Part shown: positions 54,569 through 64,000 of the stretch, piece after piece
How positions within the stretch are numbered: position 1 is the stretch's first letter
Layout of the letters: every line of letters starts with the position of its first letter
Notes under the pieces: generated by a model
The model's input: the letters and a program-made list of their open reading frames with translations, nothing else
The model's database searches: none
What the model was told of the DNA's origin: nothing
Program-made: the position numbers and the translations under genes
NCBI RefSeq assembly: GCF_015709525.1
Contig: NZ_JADNRA010000021.1
Span: 46,261 to 110,260 of the forward strand
Reading direction: 5' to 3'
Length of the DNA stretch: 64,000 nt
DNA from: Methylocystis sp. L43
Lineage (GTDB): Bacteria; Pseudomonadota; Alphaproteobacteria; Rhizobiales; Beijerinckiaceae

Positions 54569-54947
54569 CTACAGTCCATAGAGCCGAAAATTCGGCCGCC
54601 CGGTGAGTTCGCGCACGGCGCCGAGTTCAACGAGCCGATCGAACAGGCGTCGCGCGGCGCGATCGGAGAGACGCGAAGTTCTCGCAGCGCGCGCGAGCGA
54701 AACGCAATCGTCGGCAAGCAGGAGGTCGACGACTCGCCCGGCGCCTTTGGCGCGCAATTTGGGCACCGCCACCAGCAGCGCGTGCGAACGGCGCGACAGC
54801 TCGCCCGCCACGGCGAACGCGTCCCGGGCGGCCATGGCATAGGCGCCGGCCATGGCGTCGGGCCAATCTAGATCGCCGGGACGCGGACGCTTGCCTGCTG
54901 GGCCGCGACGCAACGACGGATGGGCGATCGCCGTCGCCAGGAGCGGA
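54569..54947 (-). pseudogene. DUF1403 C-terminal remnant
   Basis: Reads 'LLATAIAHPSLRRGPAGKRP' then 'LDWPDAMAGAYAMAARDAFA', ending 'DRLVELGAVRELTGRPNFRLYGL' (gap in quotation avoided; final 20 residues are the family's conserved end). This is the C-terminal third of DUF1403, normally encoded just before scpB. The N-terminal part has been replaced by the IS21 element at 54950-56431, and the frame changes near 54947. It shows that the IS disrupted an intact DUF1403-scpB operon. Confidence 0.78.
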
Positions 54948-54949
54948 AC

Positions 54950-56518
<1,569 letters not shown>

Positions 56519-56597
56519 TCATCTGAAATGTTCCTGAATGCTAAGCCGTTGCCTCGCGTAATTTGCTCCCCGTTGGAACGGGACAGCGGGGGCAGCA

Positions 56598-57540
56598 ATG
56601 AGTCGACTGAGCATGGCGACACGGAAGGAACTGACGGCGGCCATTACCGAGCGCTACCGGTCGTCAGACCGCGTGGAAAAGGCGCGCATTCTGGACGAGT
56701 TCGTCACCATCACCGGCTTTCATCGGAAACACGCGATGCGGGTGCTCCGGAATCCTGTCGCGGCGCCGGCGGGCCGGCGGTCGCGCAGACGAAGGTATGA
56801 CGAAGCAGAGCGAAATGCGATTGTATTGCTTTGGGAAGCCGCGGACCGGGTTTGCAGCAAGCGCCTGAAAGCATTGCTGCCGGTGTTGATCGACGCGATG
56901 GAGCGGCATGGTCACATCAATCTGGCCCCCGAAATCCGAGAGAAGCTGCTGACGATGAGCGCAGCGACGATCGACCGCGGCCTCCGGCGGATTCGAGAGC
57001 AAGGCGGACGGCCGCAACGGCGACCGGCGGCGAGCGCGCTGCGTTGCAGTATCCCAATACGCACGTCCGCCGACTGGGACGAACCTGCCCCGGGGTTCGT
57101 CGAGGCAGACCTCGTCGCTCACAGCGGTCCGACGTCGCGCGGCAGCTACGTTCAGACGTTGTGCTCACAGACGTGGCGACCGGCTGGACGGAATGCGCGC
57201 CACTGCTGGTTCGCGAACGGACGCTGCTGAGCGCCGTGCTCACCGAACTGCGCAAGCAGCCCCTTTTCGCGCTGCTGGGGCTGGACACTGATAACGATAG
57301 TGTCTTCATGAACGAGACGCTGAAAGCCTATTGCGACACTCCAACATTGTCTTCATTCGCTGCGGCCGTACCAAAAGAACGACCAGGCGTTGGTCGAGCA
57401 GAAGAACGGCGCCGTGGTGCGGCGGATGGTAGGCTATCGCCGGTTCGAAGGGCTCGAGGCTGCCGCTCTTCTGGCCGCGCTTTACCGCTCGTCCCGCCTG
57501 TTCGTGAACTTCTTCCAGCCGTCGTTCAAGCTTCACCTAT
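56598..57540 (+). mobile_element. Integrase-core (DDE) transposase, frameshifted
   Basis: Starts 'MATRKELTAAITERYRSSDR' and 'ILDEFVTITGFHRKHAMRVL', an N-terminal helical DNA-binding part. The DDE core is split over three frames: 'PGFVEADLVAHSGPTSRGSYVQTL', 'LTDVATGWTECAPLLVRERT' and 'MVEQKNGAVVRRMVGYRRFE', ending 'FVNFFQPSFKL'. Frame changes are near 57160 and 57345. The 3' end is lost just before the GH1 gene. Element termini were not identified. Confidence 0.82.
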
Positions 57541-57653
57541 TTCTAGGTGGCTTACGCGCGGCCGGCGCCAGTTGGGTAGACCGCCAAAAGCCTTGTCTGG
57601 GGCTTACCGAAGTTGCATTCTTTCCTTTCGGTGGAGGGCTCCATAGATAAGCG

Positions 57654-58898
57654 TTGGCCAAGGCTCCGGGGATCTCGGCCGTGCCACACTTCCTGTTCGC
57701 CACCGGAATAGAGAATAGTAGCCCGACCGTTGATAACGGCCGCAGGCGCGTCGATGAAATGGGCTCCTGCCGGCATTATGAGCTTTGGCGGGAGGATTTC
57801 GCCTTGGCGAAGGAACTTGGGGTAGGCGCACTGCGGTACGGGCCGCCCCTCTATAAGACATTCCTGGGCTCTGACCGGTTTGATTGGGAGTTTGCTGATC
57901 TCGTCTTCGGAGAATTGAATAAGCTCGGGCTGATCCCGATTGCTGACCTCTGCCATTTTGGGGTTCCGGATTGGATCGGCGATTTCCAGAACCCCGACTT
58001 TCCCGAACTGTTCGCGAGCTATGCTAAGGCGTTCGCCGAGCGTTTTCCTTGGGTGCAGTTGTTCACGCCGATCAATGAAATGTTTGTCTGCGCGACATTT
58101 TCGGCGGCCTATGGGTGGTGGAATGAAGAGCTTCATAGCGACCAGGCTTTTGTGACAGCGATCAAGCACATCGTCAAAGCCAACTTGCTTGCGATGAAAG
58201 CGATTCTGATCGTGCGGCCGGACGCGATCTTCATACAGAGCGAATCTTCGGAGTACTTTCACCCGAGCAGCCCGAAGGCGGTAGAAAGAGCTCATTTTCT
58301 GAATGAGAGGAGATTTCTGTCGCTCGATCTGAATTACGGCCATTCGGTAAGCGCCGAGATTTACCGGTTCCTCATGGACAATGGTATGACCGAGGCCGAA
58401 TATGATTTTTTCATGGGCCAAGATCTAAAGCGACACTGCATAATGGGCAATGACTACTATGGCACGAACGAGCATTACGTGGCAGCAGATGGAAAAGCCT
58501 CTTTCTCGGGAGAAATCTTCGGCTACAATGAGATCACCAGCCAGTACTACTGGCGGTACCAAGTACCCGTCATGCATACCGAGACCAACTTCGAGGAAGG
58601 GCCAAAAGGCTACGAAGCAGTTCGCTGGCTTTATAAGGAATGGGCGAATGTCTTACATGTTCGTAAAAGCGGGGCGCCGATTTTAGGGTTCACCTGGTAC
58701 TCTCTAACAGACCAAATAGACTGGGACACCGCGCTCCGAGAGGATAACGAGCGGGTTAACTTGCTGGGGCTCTACGACCTTGATCGTAGACCACGAGCAG
58801 TAGGACGGGCCTATAAGGAGCTGATTGCCGAGTGGAGTGAGGCGATGCGGACTGGAAGCGTCTGCATGATGGTGCCACTCGGACCATGTTGCGTCTAG
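57654..58898 (+). CDS. GH1-like beta-glucosidase
   Basis: A 414-residue family 1 glycoside hydrolase. The acid/base Glu is in 'FTPINEMFVCATFSA'. The nucleophile Glu is in 'VPVMHTETNFEEGPKG'. Other conserved parts are 'LRYGPPLYKTFLGSDRFDWEF', 'ADLCHFGVPDWIGDFQNPDF' and 'GFTWYSLTDQIDWDTALRED'. The best start is TTG 57654, and no good ribosome site is obvious; the IS remnant ends just upstream and may have removed the native start. No signal peptide. Confidence 0.88.
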   Translation: MAKAPGISAVPHFLFATGIENSSPTVDNGRRRVDEMGSCRHYELWREDFALAKELGVGALRYGPPLYKTFLGSDRFDWEFADLVFGELNKLGLIPIADLCHFGVPDWIGDFQNPDFPELFASYAKAFAERFPWVQLFTPINEMFVCATFSAAYGWWNEELHSDQAFVTAIKHIVKANLLAMKAILIVRPDAIFIQSESSEYFHPSSPKAVERAHFLNERRFLSLDLNYGHSVSAEIYRFLMDNGMTEAEYDFFMGQDLKRHCIMGNDYYGTNEHYVAADGKASFSGEIFGYNEITSQYYWRYQVPVMHTETNFEEGPKGYEAVRWLYKEWANVLHVRKSGAPILGFTWYSLTDQIDWDTALREDNERVNLLGLYDLDRRPRAVGRAYKELIAEWSEAMRTGSVCMMVPLGPCCV

Positions 58899-58968
58899 GC
58901 CGGTCTTCGGCTGTAGTCCTCGCAAAGGAAGCTTTTGCGGGCGTATCTCATTTTCCGGGAAAACCGGC

Positions 58969-59215
58969 ATGAGCAAGAAATCGGAAAAAGAAGACGAGGC
59001 CTACGCCGAAGCGATGCACAACGCGCAAGTGGAGTTGGTGTGATTCCACAAACACGTAAATCAAAGGCGAACAAAAGATCATGGTGTTTCTCGACGGTCG
59101 GGGCGCAGTGGGCAAAGATGGAACGGCAAAGCGACCACGGAACATTTATCCGCGCGCGAATCTCGTATCGACGGCTTTTTGGCGCGAAGTTCGATATTCT
59201 CAAGCCCCGTCAAAT
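58969..59215 (+). pseudogene. Second polyphosphate kinase 2, dead
   Basis: ATG 58969 begins 'MSKKSEKEDEAYAEAMHNAQVELV', then a TGA stop where PPK2 has Lys. It continues 'FHKHV', then in another frame 'KIMVFLDGRGAVGKDGTAKR', matching ppk2 at 29330 (VELVKLQKHF; LVLIEGRDAAGKDGVIKR). The P-loop is changed (DGRGAVGKDG). The remaining 70% of the gene is absent. It shows that the island once held two PPK2 genes. Confidence 0.85.
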
Positions 59216-59224
59216 CGAGATCGT

Positions 59225-59504
59225 GGTTGACCATGCGTCCATCAGATTTCCCCGCGCCCAAGCCGCCATGTGGGCTCCGTCGGGAAGGGGATGCGCTTTG
59301 GTGAAGAGGACGGCCGCCGCGAAAGCTTCACGCGGCAAATCAGGGTTCTCGGCGGCGATCTCGTCGAGACTGTCGCCGTGCGACAAGCGCGCTTTGAAAA
59401 CACAGCCCTCTTTGCGCTTAAGAGCGCGAAGCGAATAGAAGCCGCTATCGGCGCCGGCTGCAAAACGAGGACCGAGACCGGGGAAACGCTTCGCGCGGGA
59501 CTAA
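59225..59504 (-). other. Possible DUF433-like antitoxin scrap
   Basis: A minus-strand frame without a start codon reads 'GFYSLRALKRKEGCVFKARL', 'SHGDSLDEIAAENPDLPREA' and 'FAAAVLFTKAHPLPDG'. The 'GDSLDEIAAENPDLPREAFAAA' pattern resembles DUF433 repressors. It is bounded upstream by a stop near 59505. Weak call; the rest of 59216-59576 holds nothing else I recognise. Confidence 0.35.
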
Positions 59505-59576
59505 TTACGGCTCCTGCCTGTCAGAGACTCGCTCGGTTCTCGCACAAAGGACCGCCTTGGCTCATCACTCAAGCGA

Positions 59577-61514
59577 TCAATAAAGCGCGGCGTCGTCGAA
59601 CAAATGCCAAAGTGATTTTTGCAGCTTGCGGCTCGTGATATGCGCGCCGGCGGCGCGGCGCTCGAGAACGAGTTTCTTATCGTGAAAATCTTCCATGCCG
59701 ACGCGATGGCCGACGCTGATCACCGTCGCGCCGGCAAGATCTTCATTAAACAGACGCAGCATCGAGACCTGACTCTCTTCGTCGAGCGCCGACGTCGCCT
59801 CGTCCATGATGATGATCTGCGGCCTTTGCAGCAAGAGACGAACAAAAGCCGTCCGCTGACGTTCGCCGCCGGAAAGCATTTGGTCCCAGCGCTGCTCTTC
59901 GTCGAGATGCTTGATAAGATAGCCCAAGCCGCACCGCCGCATCGCGCCTTCGATCATGTCGTCGGCGATTTCCTTGTCGGAGATCGAATAGAGCATGGCT
60001 TGTCGAAGCGCGCCCAAGGGAATGTACGGCTTCTGCGGCACAAAGGCGATGTGGGCGTCCTTCGGCAAGAGGATGCGGCCGGAGCCCCACGGCCATAGGC
60101 CGGCGAGCGCGCGAACAAGCGTGCTCTTTCCTGTGCCGCTGGGGCCGCCGACGAGCAGCTTCTCGCCGGAGGGAACAATCACGTTCGCGCCGGCGATCAC
60201 CACTCGGCCGTTGCGATGCGCGACCGCGAGATCCTGGATATGAATCGTGTCGTCGTCGCTGACGCCGAACTCGATAAATTCCTTTTCTTCCATGATGACG
60301 GCGATATCGAGACTCTCGAGCGCTTCGATGAGTTCGTCGACGCGGTGGGCCGAGGCCATCCATTCCGCAACGCGGACGGAATTGTCGATGAACCAGTTGA
60401 AGGCGATCTGCACCGACAGGAAGGCGGCGGCAAGCTGCATGACGGCGCCGAGCGTCAGCGCGCCCGAAAGATATTTGGGCGCGACGAGCACGAGCGGGAT
60501 GAGCGGCACAAGCGCGCCATTGGCGCTTTGCACGGTGGCGATCACGCCGCTGCTGTGGATCTGACGAATCCAGGCGGCGACGACGCGCCGGTAGTTCTGC
60601 AGGACAGAGCTTAATTCGTCGGCGTCGCCGCGGATAAGCGCGATGCTTTCCGCGTTCTCCTTCAGCCGCGAGAGTTCGGCGAGCAACTGCGCTTCTGCTT
60701 CGTTCTTTTGCGCGACGGCCGGAACGAGCGGCCGGCCGGCGAAATAAGCGACGCCGCCAGCGATCGTCGCGTAGATCACCGCCGCGAAGCCCAAATATCC
60801 CGGTAATACTATCTGCGCGCCAAACAGATTGAACTCCAAGGCGCCGCCGACGGTCCACAGAACCCCGACGAAGGCCGAGGCCGTCGCCAGCGCGGTCAAA
60901 AAGCCGACCGCAAATTCGACGAGCGGATCGATTGCGAGTTGAACGTCCTTGGCGATCCGGTATTCCGGCGACGTCTGCTCGGCTGCGGCGATCTCAAGAC
61001 GATAGTAGCGCTGGTCCTCGAGCCACCACCCGGCGAGTTTCTCGGTCAGCCATTGCCGCCAGCGCATCTGCAATGTCATTCGCGTGACAAGCGTGCCGCT
61101 GACGGCGAGCCCGCTGAACGCGACGAGCGCGGGCAACAGCACCGTCGCCCACCCAAGAGACTCAACGTTCTTGCTTTCGAGCGCGTCGAAAAACTTCCGG
61201 TTCCATTCGTTGACGCTTAGCTGCGCCCCAAGCTGCAGTGCGATGCAAAGGGCGACTAAGCCCGTCAGCGTCCAGGCTCGCCAGCGGGTCTCGCCGGACC
61301 AGAATTTGAGCGCGAGCGCGCAGAATTCCCGCCAACGGGCTCGGTTGGGTTGCTTAACCTCCGAAGCGACAACGCCCTGCACTACAGCCTGACCATTCAC
61401 AATCACCTCTGCTTGAGCGCCGGAGGCGAACGAAAGACCTTTTTCAAGCGGCGGCGCATCGCTCTCATGCGCTGCCTCTATATGGCGCGCTCTATGTGGC
61501 GCGCTATAAAACAT
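59577..61514 (-). CDS. SbmA/BacA-like ABC transporter (second copy)
   Basis: A 645-residue permease-ATPase of the same family as 38930-40756, but with an intact ATPase. Walker A is 'VGGPSGTGKSTLVRALAGLWPWGSG' and the signature is 'MLSGGERQRTAFVRLLLQRP'. Walker B is 'IIIMDEATSALDEES' and the His switch is 'ISVGHRVG'. The permease has 'QLSVNEWNRKFFDALESKNV'. Start 61514 has no clear ribosome site; GTG 61400 with AGAGGTG is an alternative. It faces the dead ppk2 and has no glycosidase partner. Confidence 0.9.
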   Translation of the reverse strand: MFYSAPHRARHIEAAHESDAPPLEKGLSFASGAQAEVIVNGQAVVQGVVASEVKQPNRARWREFCALALKFWSGETRWRAWTLTGLVALCIALQLGAQLSVNEWNRKFFDALESKNVESLGWATVLLPALVAFSGLAVSGTLVTRMTLQMRWRQWLTEKLAGWWLEDQRYYRLEIAAAEQTSPEYRIAKDVQLAIDPLVEFAVGFLTALATASAFVGVLWTVGGALEFNLFGAQIVLPGYLGFAAVIYATIAGGVAYFAGRPLVPAVAQKNEAEAQLLAELSRLKENAESIALIRGDADELSSVLQNYRRVVAAWIRQIHSSGVIATVQSANGALVPLIPLVLVAPKYLSGALTLGAVMQLAAAFLSVQIAFNWFIDNSVRVAEWMASAHRVDELIEALESLDIAVIMEEKEFIEFGVSDDDTIHIQDLAVAHRNGRVVIAGANVIVPSGEKLLVGGPSGTGKSTLVRALAGLWPWGSGRILLPKDAHIAFVPQKPYIPLGALRQAMLYSISDKEIADDMIEGAMRRCGLGYLIKHLDEEQRWDQMLSGGERQRTAFVRLLLQRPQIIIMDEATSALDEESQVSMLRLFNEDLAGATVISVGHRVGMEDFHDKKLVLERRAAGAHITSRKLQKSLWHLFDDAALY

Positions 61515-61892
61515 GACACTATAGCTTTGAGGCGCCGTTTTGGTGATGTGAGGCAGCCGACCGGGACGTCGGGACGCGCGATCCGCTACGCCGCGCGAGA
61601 AGCGTGCGCTCGAAGAACAGCGCTTGGCTGATCGTCGCCTTGACCGTGTCAACCTTATTGGGCTTGCTAATAAGAAAGGCGGCTCCGGCAGTTCGCCCAT
61701 CTATGGAGGCGCGGTCCTGACGATCTGGCTCGTTCACAGACCCTTGTTCTGGAAGCCCCGAGGCACTCCTTAATGCTCGTCTTTGGTGGCGCTGGTCCCG
61801 TCGCGGGAGTGGTTGGAAATTGGTTGGCGTAGTCTCCGGGTCGCCTAACCCGAACGATTCCAGCGTTGGAGCGCTGGAAGGGAGACCACGCC
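61515..61892. other. Region between ABC transporter and IS256 remnant
   Basis: 378 bases without a recognised gene. Short frames such as 'VNEPDRQDRASIDGRTAG' and 'GAAFLISKPNKVDTVKATIS' faintly recall a response-regulator receiver end, but not enough to name. It should also contain the left end of the IS256 element and the ABC promoter. Confidence 0.35.
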
Positions 61893-62430
61893 ATGGTGAA
61901 GGATACCACGAAGGGGGCGGCTGTCGCCGCCGACAATTTGCTTTTCGATGATTGTTCCGACGCGATCGAGGACGGTGTGCGCGTCCGCGTGCGCAGCTTC
62001 ATCGAGACGATGTTGGAGGAGGAGTTGGAGGCGGCTTTGTCGCGTCCGCGCTATGGGCGGCGCAAGGCGCAAGGAGATGATGAAACCGCGGTTTCCCTCG
62101 GCGGCCATCGCCACGGCCGCGAGCGCACGCTGACGGGCATGTTCGGAAAGACCGAGATTTCCGTCCCACGCGCGCGGATCGTGGGCGAGGACGGCAAGAC
62201 ACGCGAGTGGAAGAGCGCCTCGCTGCGGGCTATCAGCGCCGCACAAAGGCCGCCGACGCGCTGATCGCCGGCGCCTATCTTGCCGGAACCAACACGCGTC
62301 GAGCGCGCCGGGCGTTGAACCCGGTTCTCAAAGGCGCGGTCGGCAAAGATGTGGTCAGTCTAACTTGGCGAAAGGCGCAAGGCGACTGGGACGCCTAGAA
62401 TGCGCGTTCGCTCGTCGATGAACCCATTGT
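61893..62430 (+). mobile_element. IS256-family transposase, N-terminal part, inactivated
   Basis: Frame 1 reads 'VRVRVRSFIETMLEEELEAALSRPRYGRRK' (family N-terminus) to 'RTLTGMFGKTEISVPRARIV' and 'REWKSASLRA'. One base is lost near 62231 and the next frame continues 'YQRRTKAADALIAGAYLAGT' and 'GAVGKDVVSLTWRKAQGDWDA'. There TGG is replaced by TAG (stop at 62396-62398), then 'NARSLVDEPIV'. The catalytic DDE half is replaced by an IS110 piece. Clearly dead. Confidence 0.88.
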
Positions 62431-63140
62431 GTTGTCGCTTGCCTTGGAACAAGGCCCAGCCACGCCGCGAGATCGCGCCCATGTTTGAATGTGTCTGCTT
62501 TGCCAATCGCCGCGATCAGAGCTGAAGCGATCAATGCGCCGACGCCTGGAATCGTCGCCAATTGGCGCGCGTCCTCATTCTCTTTCGCAAAGGCCGCAAA
62601 CTCCGCATCGAATACGGCGATCCGCTTGTCCAATTCGCGCCATTGCACGCGAACGTCGGCGATGAGCCCGCGCATTCTTCCGCTGAGCCCTTGCTCGTCT
62701 GGTTCGTCCAGCAGAACGCCGAGTCTTTCTTCGAGATGACGCTTGCCCTTGGGAACAACAATCCCGCGCTCGAGAAGAATCGCAGGCGCCTGATTGATCA
62801 GCGCCGTCCGTTCGCCGATCAAGCGGTCGCGCGAACGGTGTAGCGTTTGTATGTCGAGCTGATCCTGCGTCTTCAACTCGACGAAGCGCATCGTCGGCCG
62901 CGTCGCCGCTTCTGCGATAGCCTCCGCGTCGCGATCGTCGTTCTTTTGCGCCTTGACATACGGGCGAACATATTCGGGAGACATCAGTCGGACCTCGTGA
63001 CCATGCGTCGCGAATAGCCGGCCAAGATGATGCGCGCCGCAACACGCTTCCATCGCGACAACACAGGGCGACAACTGCGCCGCCAAACCAACGAGCGTTT
63101 CCCTCTTCGCGCGACGGCGTAAAACCGGTTCAGTCTGTCA
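62431..63140 (-). mobile_element. IS110-family transposase fragment
   Basis: Minus strand: 'SPCVVAMEACCGAHHLGRLFATHGHEVRLMSPEYVRPYVKAQKNDDRDAEAI' is the DEDD domain (quoted in part: AMEACCGAHHLGRL; KAQKNDDRDAEAIAEA). Then 'RERTALINQ'-like and 'LATIPGVGALIASALIAAIG' the C-terminal HhH-type domain. It lacks the first about 25 residues (stop near 63145) and the conserved Ser-containing C-terminal block after 'DLAAWLGLVPRQ'. It was inserted into or recombined with the IS256 gene. Confidence 0.85.
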
Positions 63141-63193
63141 CGACGCCAAGGACAACGCCGGCGGCTTAGGAGGTTATCAGAAGGAGGCGGAAG

Positions 63194-63308
63194 ATGGCCC
63201 GCCACAGCTCAAAAAAGATCCGCGTCACGTTGAATGGCGATGGAGTGATCGGCAAAAGGGGGGCCGACGCGGTCGCATCTCAGGACGACATGGAACTGGC
63301 TGGTCGGC
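63194..63308 (+). pseudogene. Truncated second type II GAPDH
   Basis: After an AAGGAGG site, ATG 63194 begins 'KKIRVTLNGDGVIGKRGADA' and 'VASQDDMELAG', matching the first 38 residues of the intact gene at 46047 (IRVALNGYGVIGKRVADA; IACQDDMELVG). Homology stops after 'MELAG'. The glycine-rich loop has lost one aromatic (Tyr to Asp). Confidence 0.88.
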
Positions 63309-63535
63309 AGTCATGGAACTCTCGGTCTTCGGGCGTACTCAGGGCGCAATCACGCCTTTTTTCAGGAGAAGCTCATCGAAGAGAAAGACCTGATTGGGAT
63401 CAGCAAATTCGCCATGGCCGCTTTTGCCGGCATATTCACAGCGCGATAAGAGATAGCGTATGATATTACTCATCAGTCGTTAATTAAGGCGACATTTTCG
63501 TTGAGTATCATCTCGCACGATGATTCAATGAGTCA
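63309..63535 (+). other. AT-rich gap before IS630
   Basis: A short frame pair (MELSVFGRTQGAITP; after a six-T run, FQEKLIEEKDLIGISKFAMA) looks protein-like but was not identified. Bases about 63450-63510 are A/T-rich and probably include the left end of the IS630 element. Confidence 0.35.
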
Positions 63536-64000
63536 TGAAGCGAGACGGACGTACCATCGATCACCAAACGTTGGAAACCATCCGGTTGATGGCGGTCGAG
63601 CGCGTGCGCGAAGGCGAGGCGCCATCTGCGGTCATCGCATCTTACGGGTTCAGCCGCACGACGATCTACAAATGGCTGGCGGCGATCTCGAAACCAGGGG
63701 TTGGGGTCCGTGCGCTTGCGTCGCGGCCGGCGCCCGGACGGCCGCGTAGTCTCACTGCGCGTCAGGAACAGCAGGTATTTCGCTGGATCAACGGCAATGA
63801 TCCCCGTCAATATGGTCTGGATTTCGGGCTATGGACCCGAAGGGTGGTGGTTGACCTGATCGAGCGCAAATTCGGCATTCGGCTTGGTTTGACAGCGGTT
63901 GGGGAGTTGCTCGCCAAACTCAATCTGACGCCGCAAAAGCCACTGCAACGCGCGTATCAACGCGATCCCGAGGCAATCGAGAAGTGGCGGCGCGAGACAT
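63536..64000 (+). mobile_element. IS630-family transposase, N-terminal part (runs off window)
   Basis: Open from ATG 63536 to the window end, at least 155 codons. The N-terminal HTH is 'APSAVIASYGFSRTTIYKWL' followed by 'SRPAPGRPRSLTARQEQQVF'. Then a second HTH-like domain, 'GIRLGLTAVGELLAKLNLTP' and 'QKPLQRAYQRDPEAIEKW'. This is the Tc1/mariner-like IS630 DNA-binding part; the DDE domain lies beyond the window. The frame is undamaged, so this may be the youngest insertion. Confidence 0.88.

Noticed and set aside
61519..61737. Response-regulator receiver remnant
   Set aside because: Only a faint match around 'ISKPNKVDTVKATIS'; no Asp or Thr site could be shown.

Overview
The window reads as a mosaic of GC-rich alphaproteobacterial DNA. 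Gene content (VirB/VirD4 conjugation, MerR-type mercury operon, DUF3141/PPK2/PEP-synthase cluster, type II GAPDH, cyclic-glucan-type glycosidases) fits Rhizobiales/Methylocystaceae-like bacteria. That placement is inference from family resemblance, not from a marker gene. The left 16 kb carries plasmid- or ICE-type functions: transfer genes, relaxase, oriT, ParAB, SSB. No replication initiator, rRNA, tRNA or CRISPR array was recognised.

Layout. (1) 1-11.2 kb, + strand: end of virB4, then virB5, eexN-like, virB6, a virB7-like lipoprotein, virB8-virB11, virD4, an LPD7 protein, an HTH protein and a ParA-like ATPase. (2) 11.2-16.5 kb: a decayed ArsR-rhodanese gene, then on the - strand a MobP-type relaxase and MobC, an oriT core with a TATCCTG/C nick site beside an inverted repeat, parB-parA, four 19-bp palindromes upstream of parA, and ssb. 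(3) 17-20.2 kb: two divergent radical-SAM genes (a PflA/PflX-like one and amrS with a displaced C-terminus) and a broken M28 peptidase. (4) 20.3-24 kb: complete merR / merTPA with the 19-bp-spacer MerR promoter. (5) 24-27 kb: orphan Rieske protein, Met/Cys-rich secreted protein, CusF-like chaperone, DUF2933 and an ICMT-like membrane protein, probably metal related.

(6) 27-41 kb is a central-metabolism and storage island: DUF3141 acyl-transferase-like protein, PPK2, PEP synthase, D-2-hydroxyacid dehydrogenase, a methyltransferase, and a - strand operon of an SbmA/BacA-like ABC transporter with GH144 and GH15 glucosidases. Between them lie fragments of pta, ftsH and archaeal-type metK. (7) 41-46 kb: a GH3 beta-glucosidase cut off by a serine-recombinase fragment, nested IS21 remnants and scraps of galT and ldh. 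(8) 46-52 kb: type II GAPDH, a very unusual 1133-residue TPR/copper-type P-ATPase fusion, and a PfkB sugar kinase. (9) 52-55 kb: a RES/Xre toxin-antitoxin pair with its operator, orphan scpB and the tail of a DUF1403 gene. (10) 55-64 kb: IS21, an integrase-core transposase, GH1 glucosidase, a dead second ppk2, a second SbmA-like ABC transporter, and an IS256/IS110/GAPDH-remnant/IS630 pile-up.

Together the metabolic genes suggest energy and carbon housekeeping under stress (polyphosphate, PEP/pyruvate, lactate, glucans), with metal detoxification alongside. Regions 6-10 contain several partial second copies of the same functions, so the island has apparently been duplicated or recombined and is decaying. 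The most novel single object is the TPR-HMA-P1B ATPase fusion at 47482-50883. Many broken genes differ from an open frame by a single base, often in homopolymers, so some 'pseudogenes' may be assembly indels; this applies less to genes with deletions or stop codons.
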